A stretch of 64,000 nucleotides of DNA, from contig JAFEUB010001549.1 in the NCBI GenBank assembly GCA_024529925.1, positions 626,352-690,351 on the forward strand, read 5' to 3'. Below are positions 53,522 to 64,000 of the stretch, piece after piece. Position 1 is the first letter of the stretch. The number at the start of each line of letters is the position of its first letter. The notes under the pieces are model-generated. The model ran no database searches, was not told the DNA's origin, and saw nothing but the letters and a program-made list of their open reading frames with translations. The translations under genes and the position numbers were made by a program. The stretch comes from Ophthalmolycus amberensis (lineage: Eukaryota; Chordata; Actinopteri; Perciformes; Zoarcidae).

Positions 53522-56347
53522 CATGGGTGTCAAACTCTGGCCCGCGGGCCAAATTTGGCCCGCCGTGTAATTTCATTTGGCCCTTGAGGCAATATCAAAT
53601 TAACATTAGAGCTGGCCCGCCGGTATTATACAGCGGCGATGCCGCTGTAACACCGCATTCACCGCTAATACTACAAATCCCATAATGCTCTGCTGTTGTT
53701 TTGGCGCGCCAGCCATGCTCTCTCCTCTGTGTCAGTAGCGATCCGTGTTCTTGCGCAACGCTTCTGCTGAAAGCCGGCCGGCTCACCCCGCCACCCCGTG
53801 CCTCTCTCCCAGACGTGCTGCGGCCTCATTCTACAACTGTCAGTGTCACTGTGTTACCCCTACCAAAAATGGCGAAAAGGAAGGCAGAAAACAGAACTTT
53901 TCTGGACAGGTGGGAGACAGAATATCTGTTTATATATGTAAAAGACAGACCTGTTTGTCTCGTTTGTGGAGCCAACGTGTCGGTAACTAAGGAGTACAAC
54001 ATTAGGAGACACTATGAAATGAAACACCAGGACAAGTACAAGGACCTGGACACGACTCAAAGGAGCCAGAAAGTAGAGGAGATGAAAAGAGGTTTGGTTT
54101 CACAACAGAATATTTTCAAAAAAGTCACAGCACAAAATGAGGCTGCTGTAAAGGCAAGTTATATCGTGGCAGAAGAAATCGCCAAATCAACCCGACCCTT
54201 TAATGAGGGAGAGTTTGTTAAAAAGTGCATGCTGAAAGTTTGTGACCAAGTGTGCCCAGAGAAAAAGCAGGCCTTTTCAAACGTAAGCCTGAGCAGGAAC
54301 ACAATAGCTGAGCGCACATGTGATCTTGCCACCAATCTGCATGACCAGCTGATGGAAAAGGGAAAAGATTTTGTTTCTTTTTCCCTTGCTGTGGACGAGA
54401 GCACTGACGCGTCTGATACTGCGCAGCTGTCAGTCTTCATCCGCGGTGTCGACTCAAATCTGTGTGTTACGGAGGAGCTTTTGGGATTTAAATCCATGCA
54501 TGGCACAACCACAGGGAAGGACATCTTTGAGGAGGTTTGCAAATGTGTAACTGAAATAAACCTGCCGTGGGATAAACTCGTGGGATTAACCACTGATGGT
54601 GCGCCAGCGATGAGTGGTAAAAAGAATGGACTGGTGGGCAGGATTCGTGAAAAGATGCGGGAAGAGAACTGTGCAGGTGAGCTATCTGTTTATCACTGCA
54701 TCATACATCAAGAGTCACTGTGTGCTAAAGCCCTAAAGATGGAACATGTTATGACCACAGTAACACAAGTTGTTAACTTTATAAGAGCCAAAGGTCTGAA
54801 TCACCGCCAGTTTAAGTCTTTTCTGGACGAGTTTGGTTCGGAACACACAGACGTGCCGTATCACACAGAGGTGAGATGGTTAAGCCGCGGAAAAGTACTG
54901 AACAGATTTTTCGAGCTGCGTGAAGAAATATGTCAGTTTCTGCAAAGCAAAGGGAAGGACACAGCAGAGCTCTGGGAGCAAAAGTTTCTGTGTGAGCTGG
55001 CCTTTCTGTGTGACATCTCAAGCCATCTTGATGCGCTGAACCTGCAGCTACAGGGGCGGGGCCGCATCATCACAGATATGTACTCGTCAGTGAGAGCTTT
55101 TAAAACTAAACTCTGCCTGTGGGAGAATCAGCTGCTGCAAGGAAACCTTGGCCATTTCCCCTGCTGCCAAACCATAAAAACGCAGATCTCTACCGCCGTG
55201 TGCGCACAGTTTGCTGAAAAACTCAGTGTACTCGGCGCTGAGTTTATCCGGCGATTTGGCGACTTTGATGGTCAGAAATGTAGATTTGAACTGCTTAGTA
55301 ATCCCTTCGCAGTTGATGTGGAAAAAGCACCAACTAACCTCCAAATGGAGCTGATTGAACTCCAGTGTGATGACACGCTGAAGTCAAAGTATGATGCTGT
55401 TGGCGCCGCGCAGTTTCCACAATTCATCCCTGACACAATGCCTCAGCTCCGCACCCAAGCTGCTCAATTGCTCTCCATGTTCGGCAGCACTTATCTATGT
55501 GAGCAACTTTTCTCCTCAATGAAGATGACGAAAACGTCTCACAGGATACGTCTGACTGATGAACACCTTCGTTCGATAATGAAGGTTGCCTCAGCTCAAA
55601 GCCTGAACCCCGACATTAATGAACTAGTATCCAAGAAAAGATGCCAGGTATCTGGCTTGGGCACATCAGATTAGATCAGTGTGTCGCAAACTGAGCAGTA
55701 AAAAGGCCTGAATGGTTGATTTATTCATTGTTATTTTGTTTTCAAATTTATTAGCCTGTGTAAAAAGTTAATGTTGATATTTACCTCAGAAGGCTGCAAA
55801 TAGAAAAGAGGCAGTCCATTTTTTATTTAAATTTTATTTAATATACCATTGATGTTTTTTCGTTTGTTTTTTGAAAGTTGATTTTGCACTATTAAGTTAT
55901 ATAAGCGTTGCTTGTTCCATATTTAGTGTTAAAGCAAATCAGTGTAGCAAACTGAGCAATAATTAACGTTTTATTCATGCACTTTCTCTTGCTACTTCAA
56001 GGCTTGAATGTTTGATTCATTCATTGTTATTTTATTTTCAAATGTATTATTAGCCTGTGGAAAAAGTTTATTTTGATATTTACCTCAGAAGGTTGCAAAT
56101 AGAAAAGAGGCATTCAATTTTTATTTAAATTGTATTTGATATGCCATTGATATTTTTTAATTATTATTATTATTATTTGAAACTCGATTTTGCATGTCAC
56201 TATAAAGTTATATAAGCCTTGCTTGTTCAATATTCAATGCAAAACTTGATTGGGTCCCTATTAAAAGGTTAATTTGTTCAACCTTGGCCCACGGCTTTGT
56301 TCAGTTTTAAATTTTGGCCCAGTCTGTATTTGAGTTTGACACCCCTG
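53522..56347 (+). mobile_element. hAT transposon, family 3, copy 2 (intact transposase)
   Basis: Left end CATGGGTGTCAAACTC, right end GAGTTTGACACCCCTG, 2826 bp. Left flank CTGTAGAC is env sequence; right flank TTCTACAG is the fnbp4 WW exon, identical to the right flank of copy 1. So the left junction differs between the copies while everything to the right is duplicated. Confidence 0.9.
53869..55674 (+). CDS. hAT transposase with BED-type finger, family 3 (about 602 aa)
   Basis: Frame from MAKRKAENRTF at 53869; an upstream in-frame ATG at 53701 would add 56 residues of low-complexity 5' sequence, and I prefer 53869 because it matches the start of related hAT proteins. BED finger: Cys 30, Cys 33, RRHYEMKH. 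The core has AVDESTD (Asp 176), TTDGAPAMSG, CIIHQESLCAK and VRWLSRGKVLNRF; the C-terminal FGSTYLCEQLFS carries the Glu. GTF2IRD2/Charlie-like. Intact, unlike copy 1. Confidence 0.92.
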   Translation: MAKRKAENRTFLDRWETEYLFIYVKDRPVCLVCGANVSVTKEYNIRRHYEMKHQDKYKDLDTTQRSQKVEEMKRGLVSQQNIFKKVTAQNEAAVKASYIVAEEIAKSTRPFNEGEFVKKCMLKVCDQVCPEKKQAFSNVSLSRNTIAERTCDLATNLHDQLMEKGKDFVSFSLAVDESTDASDTAQLSVFIRGVDSNLCVTEELLGFKSMHGTTTGKDIFEEVCKCVTEINLPWDKLVGLTTDGAPAMSGKKNGLVGRIREKMREENCAGELSVYHCIIHQESLCAKALKMEHVMTTVTQVVNFIRAKGLNHRQFKSFLDEFGSEHTDVPYHTEVRWLSRGKVLNRFFELREEICQFLQSKGKDTAELWEQKFLCELAFLCDISSHLDALNLQLQGRGRIITDMYSSVRAFKTKLCLWENQLLQGNLGHFPCCQTIKTQISTAVCAQFAEKLSVLGAEFIRRFGDFDGQKCRFELLSNPFAVDVEKAPTNLQMELIELQCDDTLKSKYDAVGAAQFPQFIPDTMPQLRTQAAQLLSMFGSTYLCEQLFSSMKMTKTSHRIRLTDEHLRSIMKVASAQSLNPDINELVSKKRCQVSGLGTSD

Positions 56348-56439
56348 TTCTACAGGAACACTCAGACCAATGAGGTGTCCATTGACCTGCCACAATATCT
56401 AGCTGATCAGGTTCAAAGCCTGGGGCAGACTACGAACAG
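56348..56439 (+). pseudogene. fnbp4: 3' half of fnbp4 WW exon, unit 6
   Basis: Duplicate of 39494-39585 (one visible G/T difference, CAGGTTCAAAG). Confidence 0.75.
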
Positions 56440-56584
56440 GTAGGAGGAACTGACAGAGACACAGTATCACTTGTGAACAGTAGCTTCATCTTTTGAAGTC
56501 ACTGTGCCTATCTGACCTCAAGTACAATTGTTTTGTCTCAAGTACAGCAAATCAGACGTGTATGATGTATTTTGTAATACATGT

Positions 56585-57583
56585 CAAATGGACGGCCACA
56601 TCAAGCAGGAAGTAAAGAGCTGGCTCCATCTGCCGACTTGTACAACCGACGGACTACTATACTCCAGGTTATCCAGCGGCGGTCTGGGTCTCCCTAAGTT
56701 GGCAAGAACTGTCCCGGCCATGCAGGCCCGGAGGATCCACGGGCTGTTTCACTCCCCGGAGGAAATAGTCAGATGGGTCGCTCATCAAACGATAGGTCTC
56801 AAAGCATTTAAGAGGGCCTGGCTGAGAGCGGGCGGGTCACCGGGCGAAATCCCTGAGCTAGGCACCCTCACGGGGGATGCAAGTCTTGGGGGGAGATGTC
56901 CTAGGGATCAATTTGGTGAGGTCCAAAGACACAACGGGGTGTGTGACATCCTTGTAACAGAAGCTGAGCGCAACGGCTGGAGAGTGGAGAGAGACAAAAG
57001 CTGTAGAATGCCCTCCGGGAACACCCTAACTCCAGACTTAATCTGCTCAAAGAAAAGGAAGGTGCTCATTGTGGATGTTACAATAAGGTACGAAAAAAAT
57101 AAAGGCTCCCTTGAGAAAGCGCGGCTTGAGAAAGAGAGAAAGTACTGTCCCTTGACCCCTGTAATCAAACAGAGCAGACCTCAGGGGACAGAGGTCAGAG
57201 TATTTGGCTTCCCGATTGGAGCCAGGGGAAAATGGCCGATGGAAAACAACAAACTTCTCAAAACATTGGGCCTGAAGCAAGCTGAATGCCTGATTTTTGC
57301 TAAACTTCTCAGCAGGAGAACACTAATATATACGCTGCATATGTTGAGGACCCTCATGTTAGAGAAGGGGAAGAAGAAGCCGGAGAAGAAGGTGGAGAAG
57401 ACGTGGTGGAAGAAGAAGGCGTGGTGGAAGTGGAAGAAGGCGTGGTGGAAGTGGAAGAAGGCGTGGTGGAAGTGGAAGAAGGCGGAGAAGAAGGCAGAGA
57501 GGGAGAGGGAGAAGAAGAGGGAGAAGAATCGAAAGAATCGTCTTCGTACACTTAGGAGTTCTAAATATGGCCGACGCAAGTAA
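56585..57583 (+). pseudogene. RT/endonuclease 3' part, copy 6
   Basis: Duplicate of 39731-40687 with 42 extra bp: the 21-bp unit coding WWKWKKA is present three times (about 57418-57480) instead of once. Frame and endonuclease motifs kept; RT catalytic part absent. Confidence 0.75.
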
Positions 57584-57741
57584 TAACTACCTGCAGAAGA
57601 TAACATCTGGGAACTCACTGAGTTAACATAATGATACGATGCATTTTCAGTCGTCCCGCCAGAGCGGGAGCTGACAGTTTAACCTGGAAGCTTCATCCAA
57701 TGTGCAGAATGAGGTGCATCTAAGCCTCTAAGAACAGGGGT
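57584..57741 (+). other. Retroelement 3' UTR with hairpin, copy 6
   Basis: Duplicate of 40688-40845. Confidence 0.4.
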
Positions 57742-58350
57742 TTCCAATTAGCTGCTAGTCTTGCTCATATTTCTGACAGCGTACAATAACATGTTGTACT
57801 GTTTCCTCTTGTCCACTATACTAGCATTTGCCAGTATCATGTTTTCCTACTTTAAGTAGCATACTTTTAAACCCAGTGTGTCCAAATCAAACTGGACATA
57901 ACTGTGGTAACTGTCAATATGTGCCTGTATTGTATGCAAATTAAAAATACCCACTCTACTCTTGTTCTTCTTTTTTAATAATGCAAAGTCTACTGTTGCA
58001 TCAGGAAGTATGCACGGTGCTATTTCTGGTAGTGGAACTGTTGGACTGAAGTTCAAAGCTTCTTGTCTCCCTCCTCTACTTTTCCCAGCAGGGTTTTAGA
58101 GTTTCCTGTGTTGGATGCCCTGTAGATTAGCCCAATAACTCAATGCTAACTGAGTTATTCTTAATTCTGGCGGCATTTCTCCCGTTTCTACCTGTAATGC
58201 AGCCGTTGGGCTTGTTTTAAAGTCACCAGTGCATAATCTCATTGCCTGATATTGAATATTATAACATTTTTAAGAGATGTGCTTGCTGCTGATCCATACA
58301 CCATATTTTAATATAGATCTAATTAATTCACTCCATGGCTTTCAAAGCAG
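57742..58350 (-). mobile_element. Reverse-strand LINE, RT C-terminal part, copy 5
   Basis: Duplicate of 40846-41455. Confidence 0.55.
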
Positions 58351-58435
58351 TTCTATCTATGTAGAGCTGCTTCATTTTTGACAGTGTAGAAAAAAGCCTG
58401 CAATGTCACCAAATCGTACACACAAGACAATACAA

Positions 58436-58746
58436 AATGAGAAGTTTGCCACTGCATGTTTATTTAATTTGTTCAACACATAAATAACACCATATAACAT
58501 CAGAGGCATTTGCAAGGATATGTCCATGACAGAATACGAGATGACAGATTATAAGTGCATCATATTTAATAATCTCTTTGGTACAGAATCCTTTGTCACC
58601 TGCACAAACTCTTACATAAACTCTCTTCAGGCTTAACCCCTTGGCTCCCCTGAAGTGGAGGTTAAATACATGCAGGCCGGGCTTAATTCCAACAATTCGA
58701 ACTGACAGAGACACAGTATCTGTTAATTCAATAACTCCAGCGACAA
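58436..58746 (-). pseudogene. Unidentified 3'-terminal exon fragment, copy 5
   Basis: Duplicate of 41540-41850. Confidence 0.4.
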
Positions 58747-58823
58747 CTACATGTTTAAGACTTTACTTAAAACGTATGCACGACATCAACACCAATGGCT
58801 GCACGTCTTCCGTTCCTCTAGAA

Positions 58824-59538
58824 CAGGGGTCTCAAACTCCCGGCCCGTCATGTTATGTGGCCCGCGAATCCGCCAGCAAAATTTTTTTTTAAGTTAGACT
58901 TCATAATAAAAATATCCCCATAGTCGAAATTATGAGATAGAAAGTTGAAGTTATGAGACATAAAGTCATAATTCTGAGATAAAAAGTCAAAATTATGATA
59001 GAAAGTCAAAATTATGAGATTGAAAGTCAGAATTATGAAATAGAAATTCAAAATGATGAGATAAACACACAGTCATAGAAGCAGCTCTTTGGCTAGTTAC
59101 TGTACATTTGAAATGTAAATGTATTGTGAGTACATTGAAGACTACTTTAAACGTGGCTTTAAAACACATGAAATACTTCACGTGGGATTGTGCAAACGCA
59201 CCCTTGAAAGGATTTTAAGCTTTGAACAAAGTTATTGTCATAACTTGTTTGATATTTGTGTTTGATATTTTCTTTAATAGTTTGATCTTTGATAGAGTAA
59301 TCTGGGTTTCTTAACCCTAAATTAAAAGGATTTAAGTTATAATAACAGAAATGTGCTTAAATATATTTTTACATTTATATAACTGCATGTACAATATTTT
59401 TACACTTGAATAAACAATAATCAAATGCAGAGACAGTTATTTACCAATATGTTAGGAGTAGTTACAGTTACAACCGGCCCTTTGTGGGCGACCATGATGC
59501 TGATGTGGCCCGGAGTGAAAATGAGTTTGAGACCCCTA
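58824..59538. mobile_element. Non-autonomous hAT-like element, copy 4
   Basis: Duplicate of 41928-42642. Confidence 0.6.
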
Positions 59539-59664
59539 TAGGGTGTGAAACATTCTTGGAAATCCAAAAACTATATCAATTCTGTTCCAAGTACAGGGCG
59601 GCTACATTCAAAATCAGAATCCTGTCTGCTGATGTATGAACTGGTCATAAAGAGTTACTGTCTA

Positions 59665-60295
59665 CTTGTATTACACAAGACAACTCTCTCTAATTCTTGA
59701 TTATTAGTTTTACTTCACGACCAATTTGTTTCCCTGTCTTTGTCTATACTGAATGTAAAACCCCATTAATATGACCACTCTTCTACCTTCAAAATGGCTC
59801 TCTGCAGTTTCTCTACTATGAATTCCACATTTCTTCCCCTCTTCCAAATTGACCCATCATCTGCAAACAGTGACAATCCCATCCCAAATCTTCCTCTTGC
59901 TGTAATAAATAGTCATTCTCCACTATTGTTGTTTCCCTTCCCCCCTTGCCCTCTTCACTAATATTGTCTCAACTATAAATGTTAACAAACGTTTCTCTGT
60001 TTTCTCCTCATCTCTCACTGCTGTTGTTTCACCATCTTTTAGGACTGGATCCCAAAACTGTCTTTTAATCCCGTTCATTCTTTTTATCAGTTGTCATACT
60101 TTATACATTTTTTTGGTGACAAATTGAGTGACAAAATTCCCTCCAAAAGTTCTTCTTTTGTATGATCCTCCTTACATTTGCAACTTTTTATATTCAATAA
60201 GACTCTGAAAACTATGATTATGTTTTAATACTTTAAAAGCTTTATTTCGAGATGTAATACCTTCATCATATTCCTTTGTCCACCAAGGTACAATC
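59665..60295 (-). mobile_element. Reverse-strand LINE, linker and RT N-terminal part, copy 5
   Basis: Duplicate of 42770-43420, with a 4-bp loss in TTTGCTTGCAACTT near 60180. Confidence 0.55.
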
Positions 60296-60543
60296 TCATG
60301 TAGGTGTGGAGGGCAAAGAGAGAGCAGATATGATTGCTAAGAGAGCACTAAAACTAAAAGAAGAGGAGATATGGAATATTCCTTTTGGAAAGGGGGAAGC
60401 TACATAATTAATAAGAGAGGCCGTACGGGATGTATGGCAGAAGAAGTGGGACAACGACAACAAAGGAAGACATTATTATAACATTCAGAAACCTTAAATG
60501 AGAGGTCATATTATCAAGGTTAAGATTCGGACATACAGGACTT
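60296..60543 (+). mobile_element. LINE RNase H end, copy 4 (cut by element X)
   Basis: Duplicate of 43418-43651, with the same open ERADMIAKRALK signature. Confidence 0.6.
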
Positions 60544-62444
60544 CCCAGTGAGCACTAACCCGGATTTCAACGTTGATTTCTGGTTGAAAAAGCGTTGAAA
60601 TAGAGCCTGAACGTCTTAGACCTTTTTAAACCGTCTAAATTACGGTTACAATATCAACCTGTGTTAAGGCCACAACTTCTGGACACAGGGAGAAACCGCC
60701 ACCCCCCTTGCAGCCATGCTGTCTCAATCGCCTCCAAAACACAACAGCAGGTTAAAGTAAAAATCAAATGGATTTATTATCCAAGAAGCATAAAAACAGA
60801 TACAAACAGTTACAAACCGAACCACACAATTATTATACAAACAGTTACAAACCGAACCACACAATTATTAACAAAACAAACCTATATATAAAATCAAATG
60901 TGAGATCCAATCCGAGCCACCCAGAAGGCTGGTCTACCTCCTCGGTGGCCAGCAGAAGATCTGAAAATCCCCAGAGTTTCAAACCCTTTGTCCCCTCAAA
61001 GTTGCATTCCTCAGCTCATCGATCAGCTCACTGATTGGCTGAAGTCCAACAAGCCCCACCTGGGCCTATGCCCCATTGTCCTAAACTTCACACCTCTCCC
61101 TGCCACTTTCACACCACCCCCACTCCAGCACATTCCTCAAACCCCATCTCAGACACTTAATGCATGAAATAAAACTTAAAACCCTCACACCTGTCACAAA
61201 ACACCAATTTCTTTTAAAATATTGATGGTTTGTTCAGTTGTAGGTTGAAAGAGACGCGATTTTGGTTACTTTAAACGTATTTCTCCAAAATCATATTCCG
61301 CTGTCCGTTCATATATGGTCTACGCGGAGACGTGATTTCAACGCATTCAATGTCTCATATAAAACGTCGTAAATATGGAACTATAGACTGTGTGCTGTCA
61401 ACAAGAAGCTCCCAGGACATCATAATGAGAGCAGAGCACATTATGTCTGTATATGTTCACTAAAATACAACTCTGTGTTTACTGCTGGAATACGCATGCG
61501 CACGGACTCTTGCATTTTTCTAAGTTAGAGGCTGGAAACACGACAAGGTTTGAGCTAGCTAGCTCTTACTGAGTGATGAGGAAGTGAACGAGCTGATGGA
61601 ATAAACGAGGCTTCACGCCAACAACGTACTCTGTAAGTACTTGAACTACTTTATTCCAGTATTGCAAACCGAAATATTATTACCATACCATTAATATCAT
61701 GTTATGATCATCATGCGGGCGAGGCTGCTAGCTTGTTAGCATGTAGCGTTAGCATGTTACGAACAGTAAACTTAAACAGTAAACAGTAGACATGTGTGTT
61801 AGTTAATGTACTGTACTAACGTTAATACGATCATGGTCAAAACATTGTTGTTTGGGTTATGGCAATATATAAACAATATTGTGTAATATCCAGGTCAGCA
61901 TCGTTCCGTTGAAGACACGTTTAAAAGACGTCTATGGTCTCCGGTGTAGAGACGTTCAAAACTGGTCTAAAAGTCAATATGTTTTTTAATACTTGTTTTA
62001 TTTACAGATGACCAGCTTGAAAATATGGCAGATCTCCTGAAACCGGCTCATGTGTGGCTTTGAAAACGACATTTAAAGAAGGAAAAGGAGATTATGTTTT
62101 TATATAAAGAACATTGTTATATTTATATTGTGCTTTAATAAATACAAATTAACTGTTGCTGTGTCACTTGGTCTTTTGTCCTGTAAGTGGAAACTGTTGA
62201 TGTGTTATATACCCAGAAGCAATGTAAGCATTTTGGCGTTGAATACACGGTTAAAACACGGTGAGGTTGAATACACGGTTAAAACACGGTGAGGTTGAAT
62301 ACACGGTTAAAACACGGTGAAAAGTGAAAGGTTTTTAGCCGACTATTTGTAGACGTTGATTCAACGCTCACGTTTAGACCAGATATCAACGTGATGTCCA
62401 ATACTGGCTTTCAACTGATAAATGTGGATGTGGTTTCTTAGTAA
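60544..62444 (+). mobile_element. Element X, second array, member 1
   Basis: Duplicate of 43652-45524. The 28-bp GTTGAATACACGGTTAAAAC-type repeat has three units here (about 62238-62325) against two in the first array. Confidence 0.6.
60662..61189 (+). mobile_element. Solo-LTR candidate, copy 2
   Basis: Duplicate of 43770-44297, with the same CCTG flanks (60658-60661 and 61190-61193). Confidence 0.55.
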
Positions 62445-62959
62445 CCCAGTGAGCACTAACCCGGATTTCAACGTTGATTTCTGGTTGAAAAAGCGTTGAA
62501 ATAGAGCCTGAACGTCTTAGACCTTTTTTCAACGTGTTTTAAACCGTCTAAATTACGGTTACAATATCAACCTGTCACAAAACACCAATTTCTTTTAAAA
62601 TATTGATGGTTTGTTCAGTTGTAGGTTGAAAGAGACGCGATTTTGGTTACTTTAAACGTATTTCTCCAAAATCATATTCCGCTGTCCGTTCATATGTGGT
62701 CTACGCGGAGACGTGATTTCAACGCATTCAATGTCTCATATAAACGTCGTAAATATGGAACTATAGACTGTGTGCTGTCAACAAGAAGCTCCCAGGACAT
62801 CATAATGAGAGCAGAGCACATTATGTCTGTATATGTTCACTAAAATACAACTCTGTGTTTACTGCTGGAATACGCATGCGCACGGACTCTTGCATTTTTC
62901 TAAGTTAGAGGCTGGAAACACGACAAGGTTTGAGCTAGCTAGCTCTTACTGAGTGATGA
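62445..62959 (+). mobile_element. Element X, second array, member 2 (left end only)
   Basis: Duplicate of 45525-46040. Confidence 0.6.
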
Positions 62960-64000
62960 CCCAGTGAGCACAAACCCGGATTTCAACGTTGATATCTGGT
63001 TGAAAAAGCGTTGAAATGGAGCCTGAACGTCTAAGACCTTTTTTCAACGTGTTTTAAACCGTCTAAATTACGGTTACAATATCAACCTGTCAAAAAAACA
63101 CCAATTTCTTTTAAAATATTGATGGTTTGTTCAGTTGTAGGTTGAAAGAGACGCGATTTTGGTTACTTTAAACGTATTTCTACAAAATCATATTCCGCTG
63201 TCCGTTCATATGTGGTCTACGCGGAGACGTGATTTCAACGCATTCAATGTCTCATATAAAACGTCGTAAATATGGAACTATAGACTGTGCTGTCAACAAG
63301 AAGCTCCCAGGACATCATAATGAGAGCAGAGCACATTATGTCTGTATATGTTCACTAAAATACAACTCTGTGTTACTGCTGGAATACGCATGCGGGCGGA
63401 CTCTTGCATTTTTCTACGTTAGAGGCTGGAAACACGACAAGGTTTGAGCTAGCTAGCTCTTCCTGAGTGATGAGGAAGTGAACGAGCTGACGGAATAAAC
63501 GAGGCTTCACGCTAACGACGTACTCTGTAAGTACTTGAACTACTTTATTCCAATATTGCAAACCGAAATATCATTACCATACCATTAATATCATGTTTGC
63601 TCATCATGCGGGCGAGGCTGCTAGCTTGTTAGCATGTAGCGTTAGCATGTTACGAACAGTAAACAGTAGACGTGTGTTAGTTAATGTGCTGTACTAATAC
63701 GATCATGGTCAAAACATTGTTGTTTAGGGTTATGGCAATATATAAACAATATTGTGTAATATCCAGGTCAGCATCGTTCCGTTGAAGACACGTTTAAAAG
63801 ACGTCTATGGTCTCCGGTGTAGAGACGTTCAAAACTGGTCTAAAAGTCAATATGTTTTTCAAATACTTGTTTTATTTACAGATGTCCAGCTTGAAAATAT
63901 GGCAGGTCTCCTGAAACCGGCTCCTGTGTGGCTTTGAAAATGACATTTAAAGAAGGAAAAGGAGATTGTTTTTTTATAAAGAACATTGTTATAGTTATAT
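62960..64000 (+). mobile_element. Element X, second array, member 3 (runs off window)
   Basis: Homologous to 46041 onwards but visibly more diverged after about 63460 (several small deletions), unlike the rest of the duplication. The window ends before its right terminal repeat. Confidence 0.6.

Larger units (their letters stand above)
53522..64000 (+). repeat. Segmental duplication B, copy 2
   Basis: Second copy of 36670-47636; continues to the window edge. Confidence 0.85.

Noticed and set aside
1..64000. tRNA, rRNA or other structural RNA genes
   Set aside because: I saw no convincing A/B boxes with cloverleaf potential or rRNA-like sequence; the R2-type RT is not beside 28S sequence here.

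Overview
This window looks like vertebrate, and most likely teleost, nuclear DNA. It has GT-AG (and GC-AG) introns, long AT-rich non-coding stretches, several nested BED-finger hAT transposons, LINE remains with RNase H ends, a gammaretrovirus-type env remnant, and fish-style retroposon tails. No complete ordinary host gene is present. The window is a nest of tandem segmental duplications of a partial gene that I recognise as fnbp4 (formin-binding protein 4): its first exon, its first WW-domain exon and two following exons.

Region 1-28 kb holds three related units. Each has a LINE tail, an fnbp4 exon 1, one or more WW-B-C' exon cassettes, and a terminal exon in which fnbp4 exon C runs in frame into an R2/NeSL-type (restriction-like-endonuclease) reverse transcriptase. 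Behind that come the retroelement 3' UTR, reverse-strand LINE pieces, a reverse-strand 3'-terminal-exon fragment and a small hAT-like element. Positions 1387-11853 and 14251-24717 are near-identical copies; a hAT (11855-14243) entered the intron between them later. In all three units the splice phases of the WW, B, C' and RT exons agree and the joined frame is open, predicting WW-(WW)-RT-endonuclease chimeras of about 931, 1060 and 862 residues if read from a Met inside the first WW exon. Exon 1 itself is out of frame by one base.

Region 28-36.7 kb is a decayed unit: an inserted LTR-retrotransposon gag-protease remnant, broken WW exons, and a second hAT family (32622-35370) in exactly the same intronic target site used by the first. 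At 36670-47636 and again at 53522-64000 lies a second tandem duplication (spacing about 16.85-16.92 kb): a third hAT family, half a WW exon, a 5'-truncated RT, LINE pieces, and an array of an unclassified terminal-repeat element (here element X) holding a solo-LTR candidate. Between these copies is an endogenous retroviral env pseudogene, split by a fourth hAT (47768-51935) that is itself split by a full-length element X (50169-51715). The flanks of the third hAT do not match each other, as expected if recombination between hAT copies made this second duplication.

The main candidate for something new is the amplified fnbp4-WW::RT/endonuclease chimera. Its RT active site reads FADN instead of FADD in every copy that includes it, and the second signature Trp of its WW domains is lost in every copy, while the endonuclease motifs and the long frame persist. 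Whether it is expressed cannot be told from sequence alone.
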